Positions 43,669-51,096 of a DNA stretch of 64,000 nt are shown here, piece after piece. Made by a program: the position numbers and the translations under genes. The stretch lies in contig JABTUK010000001.1 of assembly GCA_015075405.1 (NCBI GenBank), forward strand, positions 1,302,001 to 1,366,000, read 5' to 3'. The notes under the pieces are model-generated. The model was given only the letters and a program-made list of their open reading frames with translations, was not told the origin of the DNA and ran no database searches. Position 1 is the stretch's first letter. The number at the start of each line of letters is the position of its first letter. This stretch comes from Anaerolineales bacterium (GTDB lineage: Bacteria > Chloroflexota > Anaerolineae > 4572-78 > J111).

Positions 43669-43693
43669 CTTTGCGATGCAAATGTGATAAAAT
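43665..43693 (+). promoter_or_regulatory. Sigma-70-like promoter of the XRE gene
   Basis: TTGACT (43665-43670) and TAAAAT (43688-43693) are separated by 17 bp. Transcription should start near 43700, inside the palindromic operator that follows. Confidence 0.75.
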
Positions 43694-43695
43694 TA

Positions 43696-43708
43696 GACAA
43701 AATTTGTC
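43696..43708 (+). promoter_or_regulatory. Palindromic operator for the XRE regulator
   Basis: GACAAAATTTGTC is a palindrome around one central base, placed at the predicted start of transcription; a half-site-like GACAAAATCTGT follows at 43726-43737. Autoregulation by the XRE protein is inferred. Confidence 0.65.
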
Positions 43709-43735
43709 AAGACAATATCGGACACGACAAAATCT

Positions 43736-44050
43736 GTGGATTTAGAACAAACCTTTGGAGAAACAATTCGCGCCTGGCGCAAACAACGCGGCGAGCCGCT
43801 GCGGGTAGTGGCAGCGGCAGTAGAAATTGATTCGACCTTGTTGAGCAAAATCGAGCGGGGCGAAAGACTGCCCACCGAGTCCCAACTCGCCCGGTTTGCC
43901 GAATATTTCAATGTACCGCTGGCTGAATTAACTGCCCAGGTGATTGCTGACAGAATTATTGCAGAGTACGGCCAGCAAGAGGCCACATTACAAGCGTTGA
44001 ATATCGTGCGGGAGCGAATTGTGCCGTATAGGGCGAAAGCGAATGAGTGA
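43736..44050 (+). CDS. XRE-family helix-turn-helix regulator
   Basis: A 104-residue protein with a Cro/CI-type HTH (FGETIRAWRKQRGEPLRVVA, IDSTLLSKIERGERLPTESQ) in its first 65 residues and a short C-terminal tail. It starts with GTG at 43736 behind a good promoter and palindrome. Its stop overlaps a following ATG (ATGAGTGA), which opens the remnant of a DNA methyltransferase; regulators in this position act as controllers of restriction-modification units. It seems intact while its target genes are gone. Confidence 0.85.
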   Translation: MDLEQTFGETIRAWRKQRGEPLRVVAAAVEIDSTLLSKIERGERLPTESQLARFAEYFNVPLAELTAQVIADRIIAEYGQQEATLQALNIVRERIVPYRAKANE

Positions 44051-44146
44051 GCCAACCTGTTTTACTCTCGATAAAGTAAATTTTTTTTGCAGGATGCGCT
44101 TGAAGGCATGAAGAGTCTGCCTGATAAGTCATTTGATTTAGCAACC
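44043..44146 (+). pseudogene. 5' remnant of a DNA methyltransferase
   Basis: Starting at the ATG overlapping the XRE stop, the frame reads MSEPTCFTLDKVNFF; after a one-base loss in a run of eight T (44081-44088) the -1 frame continues LQDALEGMKSLPDKSFDLA, the typical opening of N4/N6-type DNA methylases just before their DPPY motif. The sequence is then cut off and joins the 3' end of a toxin gene on the opposite strand near 44146. Confidence 0.68.
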
Positions 44147-44499
44147 GCTAAAGTTCCTTTGAGGTGTATTGAAAAACTGCGGGCACAGCGGCGGGCAGCG
44201 GCATCATCAAGAATAGCTGTCCAACCCGACTGCGCTAGAGCAAAAGAAAGGACAGCCGTTTCGCCGCTGCCCAAATCCCAAGCCAAAATTTCTGTTGGTG
44301 GTGTTGGAGTATCTATAACGGTAAATTTGCCTGTAGCTAATGCTCGTCTGGACTGGTCTTCTGGGGGGCCGGCCTCAATTTCAACAGCAACAGCACGAGG
44401 TACGATAACTTCATCAGCCAAGTCAAGCAATAGTTGCTCAAGACCAATCCGGGCTAAGACAATAAGTGGGGAAGCATTTACCACCCAACGTTCAGACAT
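44062..44499 (-). CDS. PIN-domain toxin (DUF3368 type) with a replaced C-terminus
   Basis: A 145-residue ORF. Residues 1 to about 117 are a normal DUF3368 PIN domain: first acid replaced by Asn (VVNASPLIVLARIG), GSGETAVLSFA and LDDAAARRCA. After HLKGTLAVA the sequence departs from the family and the last 28 residues are read from the antisense of the methylase remnant, so the native C-terminus was lost in a rearrangement. Activity is doubtful. It is preceded by its UPF0175-like antitoxin gene, overlapping it by one base. Confidence 0.75.
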   Translation of the reverse strand: MSERWVVNASPLIVLARIGLEQLLLDLADEVIVPRAVAVEIEAGPPEDQSRRALATGKFTVIDTPTPPTEILAWDLGSGETAVLSFALAQSGWTAILDDAAARRCARSFSIHLKGTLAVAKSNDLSGRLFMPSSASCKKNLLYRE

Positions 44500-44750
44500 T
44501 ATTCTACTTCTCGAATAATCTCATCTGCCTCGTATTGAAATGGAGAAACCTCAAAGCGACTCAAAGCCGTTAAAAATTCGGATCGGGAAATCCCGGCAAC
44601 CTCACTTGCTTTGGCCTGAGATACCAGGCCCATTTCATACCACTTAACTGCCGCTGCCAGGCGCATTTCCTGCACAAAATGATCCGGGTCTTGTCGCAGC
44701 GCCGAAAAAACGGTGCGGGGTAATTCGATTGAGACCTCAACGGTATCCAT
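44499..44750 (-). CDS. UPF0175-type antitoxin
   Basis: An 83-residue protein: VEVSIELPRTVFSALRQDPD, then FVQEMRLAAAVKWYEMGLVS and an HTH-like QAKASEVAGISRSEFLTAL. It is the antitoxin partner of the damaged PIN toxin and is itself intact. GGGAGGC precedes the ATG on the minus strand. Confidence 0.88.
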   Translation of the reverse strand: MDTVEVSIELPRTVFSALRQDPDHFVQEMRLAAAVKWYEMGLVSQAKASEVAGISRSEFLTALSRFEVSPFQYEADEIIREVE

Positions 44751-44820
44751 GCTGCCTCCCTTGTATATTTCTTATTAGAGAGTATAGCATGTATAATGAC
44801 CCGGTTGCAAATCCCTTAAA

Positions 44821-44927
44821 ACGACCGCCGATGACAGACCGCCGACTACCCCCTCCCTGCCCTCCCCCTCTGAGGGGGAGGGTTTTAGGGTGGGGGTGCG
44901 GTCAGCCGTCGGCGGTCGGCGGTCGTG
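44821..44927. repeat. Heptamer-word hairpin abutting the mutM start
   Basis: The left arm has CGACCGCCGATGACAGACCG words; the right arm has GCGGTCA, GCCGTCG, GCGGTCG, GCGGTCG. The middle holds a C-run/G-run GC-rich palindrome. It ends 3 bp before the mutM ATG and takes the place of a Shine-Dalgarno site. Confidence 0.85.
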
Positions 44928-44930
44928 CTT

Positions 44931-45728
44931 ATGCCCGAACTTCCCGAAGTTGAAACCGTTGTGCGCGGCCTGCGCGGGCCGCTGGTGGGGCGAACCTTCA
45001 CCGGCGTAACGGTGCTGTGGCCCAATTCCATCAAAACTCCTATCCCCGAATTGCAGGAACGGCTGCCCGGCCAGCGCATCGAAGCGATTACCCGGCGGGC
45101 CAAATATTTGCAATTCCACCTGTCTGGCGGCGACAGCCTGTTTTTGCACCTCAAAATGAGCGGCGATCTGCTGGTCGAGCCGGAAAGTGAGCCGCGCCAT
45201 CCGCATGTGCGCACGGTGTTTGGACTGGACAATGCCCACGAACTGCGCTTCAAAGACACGCGCAAATTTGGCCGGGTTTACCTGGTGGCCGATCCCGCCC
45301 AGGTGATAGGCAAACTGGGGCCGGAACCCCTGGCTGATGAATTTAGCGTCGAAGATTTCAAGCGGCTGTTTGAGCGCAAAAAAGGACGGCTCAAGCCGCT
45401 GCTGCTAAACCAGGAGTTTATCGCCGGGGTGGGCAACATTTATGCCGACGAAAGCTGCTTTCTCGCCAAAATTGACCCGCGCCGGGCGGTGGATACGCTC
45501 TCGGCGGAAGAGCTGGAACACTTATATGAGGCAATCCGCCAGGTTTTGACCGCCGGGATTAACCACAAGGGGGCCAGCTTTGACAGCGTCTACCGGGGCG
45601 GCGAGTTTCAGGACCATTTTCAGGTGTATGGCCGCGCCGATGAACCCTGCCTCACCTGCGGCACGCCGATCATTCGGGTTGTGACAGGCGGGCGCTCAAC
45701 CCATTTTTGCCCAAATTGTCAACAATAA
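44931..45728 (+). CDS. mutM: Formamidopyrimidine-DNA glycosylase
   Basis: A 265-residue Fpg/Nei-family repair enzyme removing 8-oxoguanine and FaPy lesions. The catalytic Pro2-Glu3 (MPELPEVETVVRGL), the LHLKMSGDLL Lys region, the QEFIAGVGNIYADE H2TH segment and the C-terminal zinc finger (CLTCGTPI ... FCPNCQQ) are complete. The start must be the ATG at 44931 because Pro must follow Met; no ribosome site precedes it, only the right arm of a hairpin repeat. Confidence 0.95.
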   Translation: MPELPEVETVVRGLRGPLVGRTFTGVTVLWPNSIKTPIPELQERLPGQRIEAITRRAKYLQFHLSGGDSLFLHLKMSGDLLVEPESEPRHPHVRTVFGLDNAHELRFKDTRKFGRVYLVADPAQVIGKLGPEPLADEFSVEDFKRLFERKKGRLKPLLLNQEFIAGVGNIYADESCFLAKIDPRRAVDTLSAEELEHLYEAIRQVLTAGINHKGASFDSVYRGGEFQDHFQVYGRADEPCLTCGTPIIRVVTGGRSTHFCPNCQQ

Positions 45729-45743
45729 GAAAGGTTTAGACTC

Positions 45744-46325
45744 GTGTTTATGCTTGAACCTCATATCCAGGCCCTCATTTTTGACTGCGATGGCACATTG
45801 GCCGATACCATGCCGCTGCACTACCTGGCCTGGCAGCAAACCTTGCAGGCCGTAGGCGGCCAATTTCCCGAAAAGCTTTTCTATGAGTTGGGGGGAGCAT
45901 CCAATGACAGGATTGTGGCTACCCTGAACCAGACGTTTAGTTATCAGTTCGACGCCAAACTATTGAGTCATGAGAAAGATGAGCGTTATCTCCAGTTGGT
46001 CCCTCAAGCCAAACCTATCGAGGCTGTGGTCGCCATCGCCCGGCAGTATAAAGGCCGCCTGCCGATGGCTGTAGCTACGGGCGGAACACCCACCCTGGTA
46101 AAAACTACCCTACAAGCCATTGGCCTGCCCCACTTTTTTGATGCCGTAGTAACCTCGCATGACGTCACCCACGCCAAGCCCGCCCCCGACATCTTTTTAG
46201 AGTGCGCTCACCGCTTACAGGTTGAGCCGCAGCTTTGTCACGTTTTTGAAGACGCCGATTTAGGGATCGAGGGAGCCAAGCGGGCCGGGATGAGCGTCAC
46301 CGATATTCGTCCGTGGCGAGGTTAA
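45744..46325 (+). CDS. HAD-family phosphatase (beta-phosphoglucomutase-like)
   Basis: A 193-residue HAD hydrolase with DCDGTLADT (both Asp of motif I), a four-helix cap, MAVATGG for motif II, the Lys region HAKPAPDIFLE and the acid motif VFEDADLGIEGAK. It fits sugar-phosphate phosphatases or mutases. The GTG at 45744 is used because AAAGG lies about 10 bp upstream; an ATG at 45750 is possible. It follows mutM by 15 bp and is probably in its transcript. Confidence 0.88.
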   Translation: MFMLEPHIQALIFDCDGTLADTMPLHYLAWQQTLQAVGGQFPEKLFYELGGASNDRIVATLNQTFSYQFDAKLLSHEKDERYLQLVPQAKPIEAVVAIARQYKGRLPMAVATGGTPTLVKTTLQAIGLPHFFDAVVTSHDVTHAKPAPDIFLECAHRLQVEPQLCHVFEDADLGIEGAKRAGMSVTDIRPWRG

Positions 46326-46330
46326 AGATA

Positions 46331-46384
46331 ACCAGTAATCAGTGGTCAGTAATCAGATTAACTGTTCACTGATTACTGATTACT
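46331..46384. repeat. Heptamer-word hairpin (CAGTAAT/CAGTGGT type), copy 2
   Basis: The left arm has CAGTAAT, CAGTGGT, CAGTAAT, CAG; the right arm has CACTGATTACTGATTACT. The words are those of 22473-22549. It ends 6 bp before the GGAGG ribosome site of the next gene. Confidence 0.85.
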
Positions 46385-46400
46385 ATTTTACGGAGGCTAC

Positions 46401-46679
46401 ATGTCACCCAGAAAAATTACCCGTCTGGCTTTGATTATTGGCGCTGTTTCTATCTTGGGAATGGGGGCGATGATGGTGATTCGCCCCGACTGGGGAGTGC
46501 TGGCCTGGTGGCCGGCCCTGGGTTTGGGATTGGCGGTCTTACTGCTGATCGTTTCTTTTCTGCGCGGCGCTTATCTGACCGCTCAGAAGCGGGTCGAAAT
46601 GGTAGATATGCTGAATGACTGTTACACCGGGGTTCCGGCAGGTGATGACGCGAGGAAAAGTGAGGCGAGGACGCGATGA
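46401..46679 (+). CDS. Small membrane protein (92 aa)
   Basis: A 92-residue protein with two predicted transmembrane helices (LALIIGAVSILGMGAMMVI and WWPALGLGLAVLLLIVSFL) joined by a short loop and followed by a charged tail. CGGAGG lies 7 bp before the ATG. I do not recognise the family. The last dozen residues (DDARKSEARTR) are encoded by the start of a repeat-word hairpin. Confidence 0.7.
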   Translation: MSPRKITRLALIIGAVSILGMGAMMVIRPDWGVLAWWPALGLGLAVLLLIVSFLRGAYLTAQKRVEMVDMLNDCYTGVPAGDDARKSEARTR

Positions 46680-46770
46680 AGGGGGAGGTGAGGCATGGTG
46701 AGGTGATGAGGCGAGCGTTATTTCTTCGCCTCTTCGCCTCTCGTGCCCTCGCCTCATCGTGTCATCGTTT
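46644..46770. repeat. Heptamer/octamer-word hairpin between convergent genes
   Basis: The left half has GACGCGAGG, GTGAGGCGAGG, GAGGTGAGGC and GATGAGGCGAGC words; the right half has TTCGCCTC, TTCGCCTC, TCGCCTCATCG words. It supplies the stop regions of both the small membrane protein and the NUDIX gene. Confidence 0.82.
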
Positions 46771-47217
46771 CATTTGCTTCAAATATGCCGAAATGACATT
46801 CATCTCAAAGCCGAATTGCAGCTTTTCCCGCAGGTGCCATTCGTAGACCTCGGCGGGGGTTAACCAGGCAATCTCCCGAATCTCGTCCCTTTTGAGCGGG
46901 CCAAGCGGTCCCAAAGGTCGGGCGACAAAAATGGTGTAATCCAGGCCGGACCGGCTGTAAAAGACCCCCAACTCACCCAACACTTCAATCTCAACCGACA
47001 GCTCCTCACGCATCTCTCGATGCAGGGCGGTCAGAGGATCAATCTCATCCGGGTCGAGCCGTCCGCCCGGAAACGTCCATTTATCAAACAAACCGGGATC
47101 GTGGCAGTTGTGATGGATAAACAGGATATGTTTGCCGTCCACCAGCACGGCCCGCACTGCGTAAGGACAATTTGATTTACGATTTACGATTTTGGATTTA
47201 CGATTTTGGATTTGCAT
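46762..47217 (-). CDS. NUDIX hydrolase with repeat-derived N-terminus
   Basis: A 151-residue NUDIX protein. The Nudix box GGRLDPDEIDPLTALHREMREEL matches Gx5Ex7REUxEE spacing with the usual Glu residues, so it should hydrolyse a nucleoside-diphosphate-linked compound with Mg2+. The first 16 residues (MQIQNRKSKIVNRKSN) are translated from a GATTTAC-word repeat (47170-47216), and no ribosome site is seen before the ATG. The true N-terminus of the family corresponds to CPYAVRAVLVDG. The C-terminal residues also lie in a repeat. Confidence 0.85.
   Translation of the reverse strand: MQIQNRKSKIVNRKSNCPYAVRAVLVDGKHILFIHHNCHDPGLFDKWTFPGGRLDPDEIDPLTALHREMREELSVEIEVLGELGVFYSRSGLDYTIFVARPLGPLGPLKRDEIREIAWLTPAEVYEWHLREKLQFGFEMNVISAYLKQMKR
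47170..47216. repeat. Heptamer repeat (GATTTAC/GATTTTG) in the NUDIX start
   Basis: Six imperfect tandem words, GATTTAC, GATTTAC, GATTTTG, GATTTAC, GATTTTG, GATTTG. Only one arm is present; it is read as the N-terminus of the NUDIX protein on the opposite strand. Confidence 0.85.
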
Positions 47218-47248
47218 CAAGCTGATTTTGAAACCTGGAGGCTGCTGC

Positions 47249-47275
47249 CCTGTTACCTGCTACCTTGCTCCCTTG
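47249..47275. repeat. Single-arm TGCTACC/TGTTACC word repeat
   Basis: The words match the right arm of the nested repeat at 3307-3416. It touches the 3' end of ftsK. Confidence 0.55.
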
Positions 47276-47276
47276 T

Positions 47277-49559
47277 CTACCCCTCATCCGCCGTCGGGTC
47301 GGCCTCATCGTCGGCCTGAGTGATCAGCACCGGCCGGCCTTTGCCGCCTTCATCTGCCCCTATAATACCCTGTTGTTCCATTTCGTCAATTAAGCGGGCT
47401 GCCCGACTGTAGCCAATCCGTAGGCGGCGTTGTAACAGCGATACCGACGCCTTGCCCTGCTCGCGCACCACCTCGATGGCTTTCTCCAGCAGTTCATCGT
47501 CTTTGCCCTCAGCCCCGCCTTTCTCCATGGCCTTGTACTCTTCCCACAGCGGACGCTGCACCAAATCGGTGTTAACCTGGGCCGGGCCGCGCGGCTCTCG
47601 TTCCGCCGAGTAGTTGGCCCCGCGCCAGAAGCGCACCAGCCGGTTCATCTCCTGGTCAGACACAAAGACGCCTTGCAGCCGTTGCAGCTTGGCCGAGTCG
47701 GCGGCCATGTAGAGCATGTCGCCCTTGCCCAGCAACCGTTCCGCGCCCGGCGAGTCTAAAATAACCCGCGAGTCAATCTGGCTGGTGACGGCAAAGGCAA
47801 TCCGGGCCGGGAAGTTGGCCTTGATCAGACCCGTCACCACGTCCACCGAGGGCCGCTGCGTCGCCAGGATCATATGAATGCCGGTAGCGCGGGCCATCTG
47901 GGCGATGCGGGTAATGGTCCGCTCTACTTCATCGGGGGCCATCATCATCAGGTCGGCCAGTTCGTCAATAATCAAGACAATGTAGGGCAGCGTATCTTTG
48001 CCCTCTTTGGCCGCCTTTTCATTGTAGCCGACGATATTGCGGGCGCTTTCCTGGGCAAACAGCTTGTAGCGCCGCTCCATCTCACGGGTGGCCCAACTCA
48101 ACACGCCGACCACTTTTTCCAAATCAGTCACTACCGGGGCCAACAGATGGGGAATACCGTTGTAATTGACCAACTCGACCATTTTAGGGTCAATCATCAG
48201 CAGGCGCAGTGTTTCCGGCGTGTGGGTGGTAATCAGGCAGGCCACCACCGCGTTGATGCAGACGCTCTTGCCCGAACCCGTCGCCCCGGCGATAAGCAGG
48301 TGCGGCATCGAGGTCAAATCGGCAATGACGGCCCGGCCCGACACGTCCTGGCCCAGGGCTAATTTCAATGGGCCAGAGACACGCTGAAAACGGTCCGATT
48401 CCATCAGACTCCGCAGCGTGACCAGATTGGTGGCCGAATTGGGCACTTCCAGTCCCACGTAGGGCCGGCCCGGAATGGGCGCTTCGATGCGGATGGGGGC
48501 CGCCGACAGGGCCAGGGCCAGGTCGTTGGCCAGGCCGACAATGCGCGACACCCGCACCCGGCGCGGGTTGCCTTTGGCGTCTTTGGTGGCCATAAAGCCC
48601 GGCTCCAGCCCAAACTGGGTCACACTAGGACCTTGATTGATTTCCCGCACCTTTACTTCCACGCCAAAACTGGCCAGGGTTTCCTCGATGACCTTGACCC
48701 GCTGCCGGATTTCGACCTCGCTGATTTCCAGTTCCAGGCCCTCTTCAAAAATCTGGTCCACCTGGGGTAAGCGCCAGCGGTGGCTGCCATCGGCCATGCC
48801 AATCAGCGCTTCGGCCGGAGCCAGGTCTCCCCCTTCAAAATCATCGTCGCCCACCACGTTGATGGGCAAATCGTCTTTGCTGCTTTCCGCGCCCGGTTTG
48901 ACCAGATTGGCCCCCGCCGCCCAGACCCGATCAATCAGGCGGGGACCGGCTTCCGGCGAGCGTGGGCGCGGCGTTGAAGGGTTAATGTTGAGCTGCCGGA
49001 AATGCCGCCAATCTTGAAAACGGTAATACCCGTCGCGCAGCATCTGCCATAATTCTTTGAGCGACAAACCGCTGATTAAAATAAGCGCCAGCGGAAACAA
49101 GCCGCCCAGCAACACCAGCGCCCCGGAGGTGCCCAGCGCCGAGCGGAGCAGCTCGCCCAGCACCCAGCCAATCGCCCCGCCGCCGCCAAATTCCTCCGGG
49201 TTAAGGCCCGGCTCGATAAAATGGAAGACCACCAGCAGCAGGCCCAGCAATAAAAAGGTCCCGACCGGCTTCTCCCACTTCTCCTGGCTGTCTTCCGCGC
49301 CGTAGCGCTGAAAAAACCAGATCGCCAGCAGCACCAGCGGCAGCCAGACCACATATTGGCCCCAGCCGATCAGCAGGCCCAGGAAATTCAGCCAGCCGGC
49401 AATCAGGCTGCTGCGGTTAGGCGTAAATAAACTGAGCAGGGTGATCCCGGCCAGGATCAACAGGCCCACCCCGGCCACTTCCGGGCGAATGGCCGGCCCG
49501 GAAGGTTTGCTCTTTTTAGGCGTTGTTGTTGGTCTACGAATGGTTGCTTTTTTGGTCAT
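47277..49559 (-). CDS. ftsK: DNA translocase FtsK/SpoIIIE
   Basis: A 760-residue septal DNA pump. Four or so transmembrane helices in the first 190 residues are followed by a short linker, the FtsK alpha/beta motor (start around residue 265; KVREINQGPSVTQFGLEPG is a hallmark), Walker A GATGSGKSVCINAV near residue 425, Walker B YIVLIIDELADLMMM and TQRPSVDVVTGLIKANFPAR, and a C-terminal gamma winged helix (SLLQRRLRIGYSRAARLIDE). It moves chromosome ends through the division septum and should cooperate with the Xer recombinase encoded at 30.7 kb. Confidence 0.95.
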   Translation of the reverse strand: MTKKATIRRPTTTPKKSKPSGPAIRPEVAGVGLLILAGITLLSLFTPNRSSLIAGWLNFLGLLIGWGQYVVWLPLVLLAIWFFQRYGAEDSQEKWEKPVGTFLLLGLLLVVFHFIEPGLNPEEFGGGGAIGWVLGELLRSALGTSGALVLLGGLFPLALILISGLSLKELWQMLRDGYYRFQDWRHFRQLNINPSTPRPRSPEAGPRLIDRVWAAGANLVKPGAESSKDDLPINVVGDDDFEGGDLAPAEALIGMADGSHRWRLPQVDQIFEEGLELEISEVEIRQRVKVIEETLASFGVEVKVREINQGPSVTQFGLEPGFMATKDAKGNPRRVRVSRIVGLANDLALALSAAPIRIEAPIPGRPYVGLEVPNSATNLVTLRSLMESDRFQRVSGPLKLALGQDVSGRAVIADLTSMPHLLIAGATGSGKSVCINAVVACLITTHTPETLRLLMIDPKMVELVNYNGIPHLLAPVVTDLEKVVGVLSWATREMERRYKLFAQESARNIVGYNEKAAKEGKDTLPYIVLIIDELADLMMMAPDEVERTITRIAQMARATGIHMILATQRPSVDVVTGLIKANFPARIAFAVTSQIDSRVILDSPGAERLLGKGDMLYMAADSAKLQRLQGVFVSDQEMNRLVRFWRGANYSAEREPRGPAQVNTDLVQRPLWEEYKAMEKGGAEGKDDELLEKAIEVVREQGKASVSLLQRRLRIGYSRAARLIDEMEQQGIIGADEGGKGRPVLITQADDEADPTADEG

Positions 49560-49641
49560 GGCAAAATCAGCACAAATGTTTTGTGGTTATTGTAGCATGG
49601 AACGGGGGATTTTAAAAGTGGGAGGGGAAAGGGCGAGCATT

Positions 49642-50694
49642 TCAGTTTGGGGGCGAGTTATAGACAGCAGGCCAAAGAGCATCAAATTGATGGCTCATAA
49701 TGGCAGCCCGAATAGGAATGAGCCGTTCAGCCCCGTCCCGGCTCCAGCGCATGCCAGGGTCACAAAAACGGGCCTTAAATTGCTTCGCCTCACTTTCGAC
49801 CATACCCGAGCCAATGGGATACCCCTCTTCCCGGATTTCAAGATATTGCATGCGGCGTTGGTGGGTCCGGAAGTAATCGGCTTCGGTACGCAGGTCTTTA
49901 TGGCGTTGGGTCTGACCGGTGGCGGCTTGAGCCAGAGTTGTGGCAATCTGATCAGCGTGGCCTTGAAACAGGCGCGTTTCATACTTATTCAGCCAGCGTT
50001 GGGCGGCTTGCGGCTGTGAGGGATAGAGCAGGTCAGCCGCCTTTGTCAGATGTTCAGTGGCGTGATAGTAATCGAGCGTTTGCTGACTGTCATAGAAATG
50101 GAGGTTGGTCAGGTTCCAAATCCAGGCTGCCCCATCGCCAATGACTTGAGTTTCATAGTGATTGTCCCAGTCACGCTGCTGGGCGGCTGCCCACATCATT
50201 TCTCCAAATTGCTCTGGTCCACCCAGATGAGCCAGGTAGGTATGGTTGAGGGCATGGTCCTGTTCCAGCCGTTCTTGAGTGTCTGGGTCAAAGATACAAC
50301 GGACTTCAATCTCAAAAACACAGCCCACTTTCAATTCTTTCCAGCCTTCCTGGCGAATATGGATCTTGGCCCCATCCATCCCTACCCCCAAACGCTGCGC
50401 CGATTTAACCTTCGCTGCTCCCACCGCCCCCAATTGAGCGATCTGATTAGCTGCTTGTTGGCGCTCTTTTTCCAACTCCTTAAACCCCTCCCCCCATTTC
50501 TCGACCCGTCGCCAGATGGTGCTATCTGACATGGTGATATGTCCAATCCGGGCAAATGTCTCCTCGGCTTGCTCAAAACTTGGGATCGCCCCACTCAACC
50601 AGACCGCTTCTTTGACCAACCCCTCGGACCAATGCTTGTCCCATAGTTCAAGTTGCCGATCCAGGGGGAAAAAGCCCAGTCCGACACTGGTCAC
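49642..50694 (-). CDS. Transposase of the ISKra4-like element, catalytic part
   Basis: The 350-residue frame starts within the overlap region; FFPLDRQLELW at its start continues the zinc-ribbon of the upstream ORF. DDE-type acids are visible: Asp in LGVGMDGAKIH, Asp in VIGDGAAWIW, and Glu in GSGMVESEAKQFKARF. The last motif and the following GMRWS segment fit the ISKra4/UPF0236-like group; the exact family is not certain. It needs a frameshift from the 119-residue upstream ORF to make a complete transposase. Confidence 0.85.
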   Translation of the reverse strand: MTSVGLGFFPLDRQLELWDKHWSEGLVKEAVWLSGAIPSFEQAEETFARIGHITMSDSTIWRRVEKWGEGFKELEKERQQAANQIAQLGAVGAAKVKSAQRLGVGMDGAKIHIRQEGWKELKVGCVFEIEVRCIFDPDTQERLEQDHALNHTYLAHLGGPEQFGEMMWAAAQQRDWDNHYETQVIGDGAAWIWNLTNLHFYDSQQTLDYYHATEHLTKAADLLYPSQPQAAQRWLNKYETRLFQGHADQIATTLAQAATGQTQRHKDLRTEADYFRTHQRRMQYLEIREEGYPIGSGMVESEAKQFKARFCDPGMRWSRDGAERLIPIRAAIMSHQFDALWPAVYNSPPN

Positions 50695-51007
50695 AATAGT
50701 AGTAACCTCGCTCCAGCTTCAACTCCCCCACCCAACTCAGTACCGTGTTTTCTTTCATGCCCTTGTATCTCATTTCCCTGCCACATCCAGCACAGCTTGG
50801 TCCAGGCACCGGTCGCACCGCCGCCTGGGACGCGATGACTGTTTCAGCCATTTGTTCACTCAACCGTTGTCGCAACTCCAACACCTTCCCTTCCACTTGC
50901 GTCAGATTGGGTTGGTCTGTGGCCAGATGCCAATCCAACAACTCATCGATCACCGCTTCCGCTTTTTTCATCAACTCCGCTTTGATTGCTGCCCGGCTTT
51001 TCATCAT
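50648..51007 (-). CDS. Transposase of the ISKra4-like element, N-terminal part
   Basis: A 119-residue ORF with a helical start and a zinc-ribbon-like CAGCGREMRYKG ... YYYCDQCRTG region. The normal continuation FPLDRQL is in the +1 frame: at a TTTTTCCCCC run (about 50670) the zero frame reads GLFPPGSAT and stops. One extra C, or programmed +1 slippage, explains the break. Confidence 0.82.
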   Translation of the reverse strand: MMKSRAAIKAELMKKAEAVIDELLDWHLATDQPNLTQVEGKVLELRQRLSEQMAETVIASQAAVRPVPGPSCAGCGREMRYKGMKENTVLSWVGELKLERGYYYCDQCRTGLFPPGSAT

Positions 51008-51096
51008 CCTTTGCCTCCTGTCTCTTCTTTTCCTCTATTCTCTCACATCTCGCCCCAAAACTGAAATGCTCCCGGGAAAGGTGTTATTAGCGTAAA

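Larger units (their letters stand above)
49633..51073 (-). mobile_element. ISKra4-like insertion sequence (1441 bp) with 8-bp target duplication
   Basis: Terminal inverted repeats begin GCGAGCATTTCAG (left) and, in reverse complement, GGGAGCATTTCAG (right), continuing with TTT(T/G)GGGGCGAG. The direct repeat GGGAAAGG flanks the element at 49625-49632 and 51074-51081. It carries a two-frame transposase on the minus strand. The insertion lies 23 bp beyond the 3' end of the propeller gene, so no gene was destroyed. Its ends match the MITE at 34128-34279. Confidence 0.88.
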
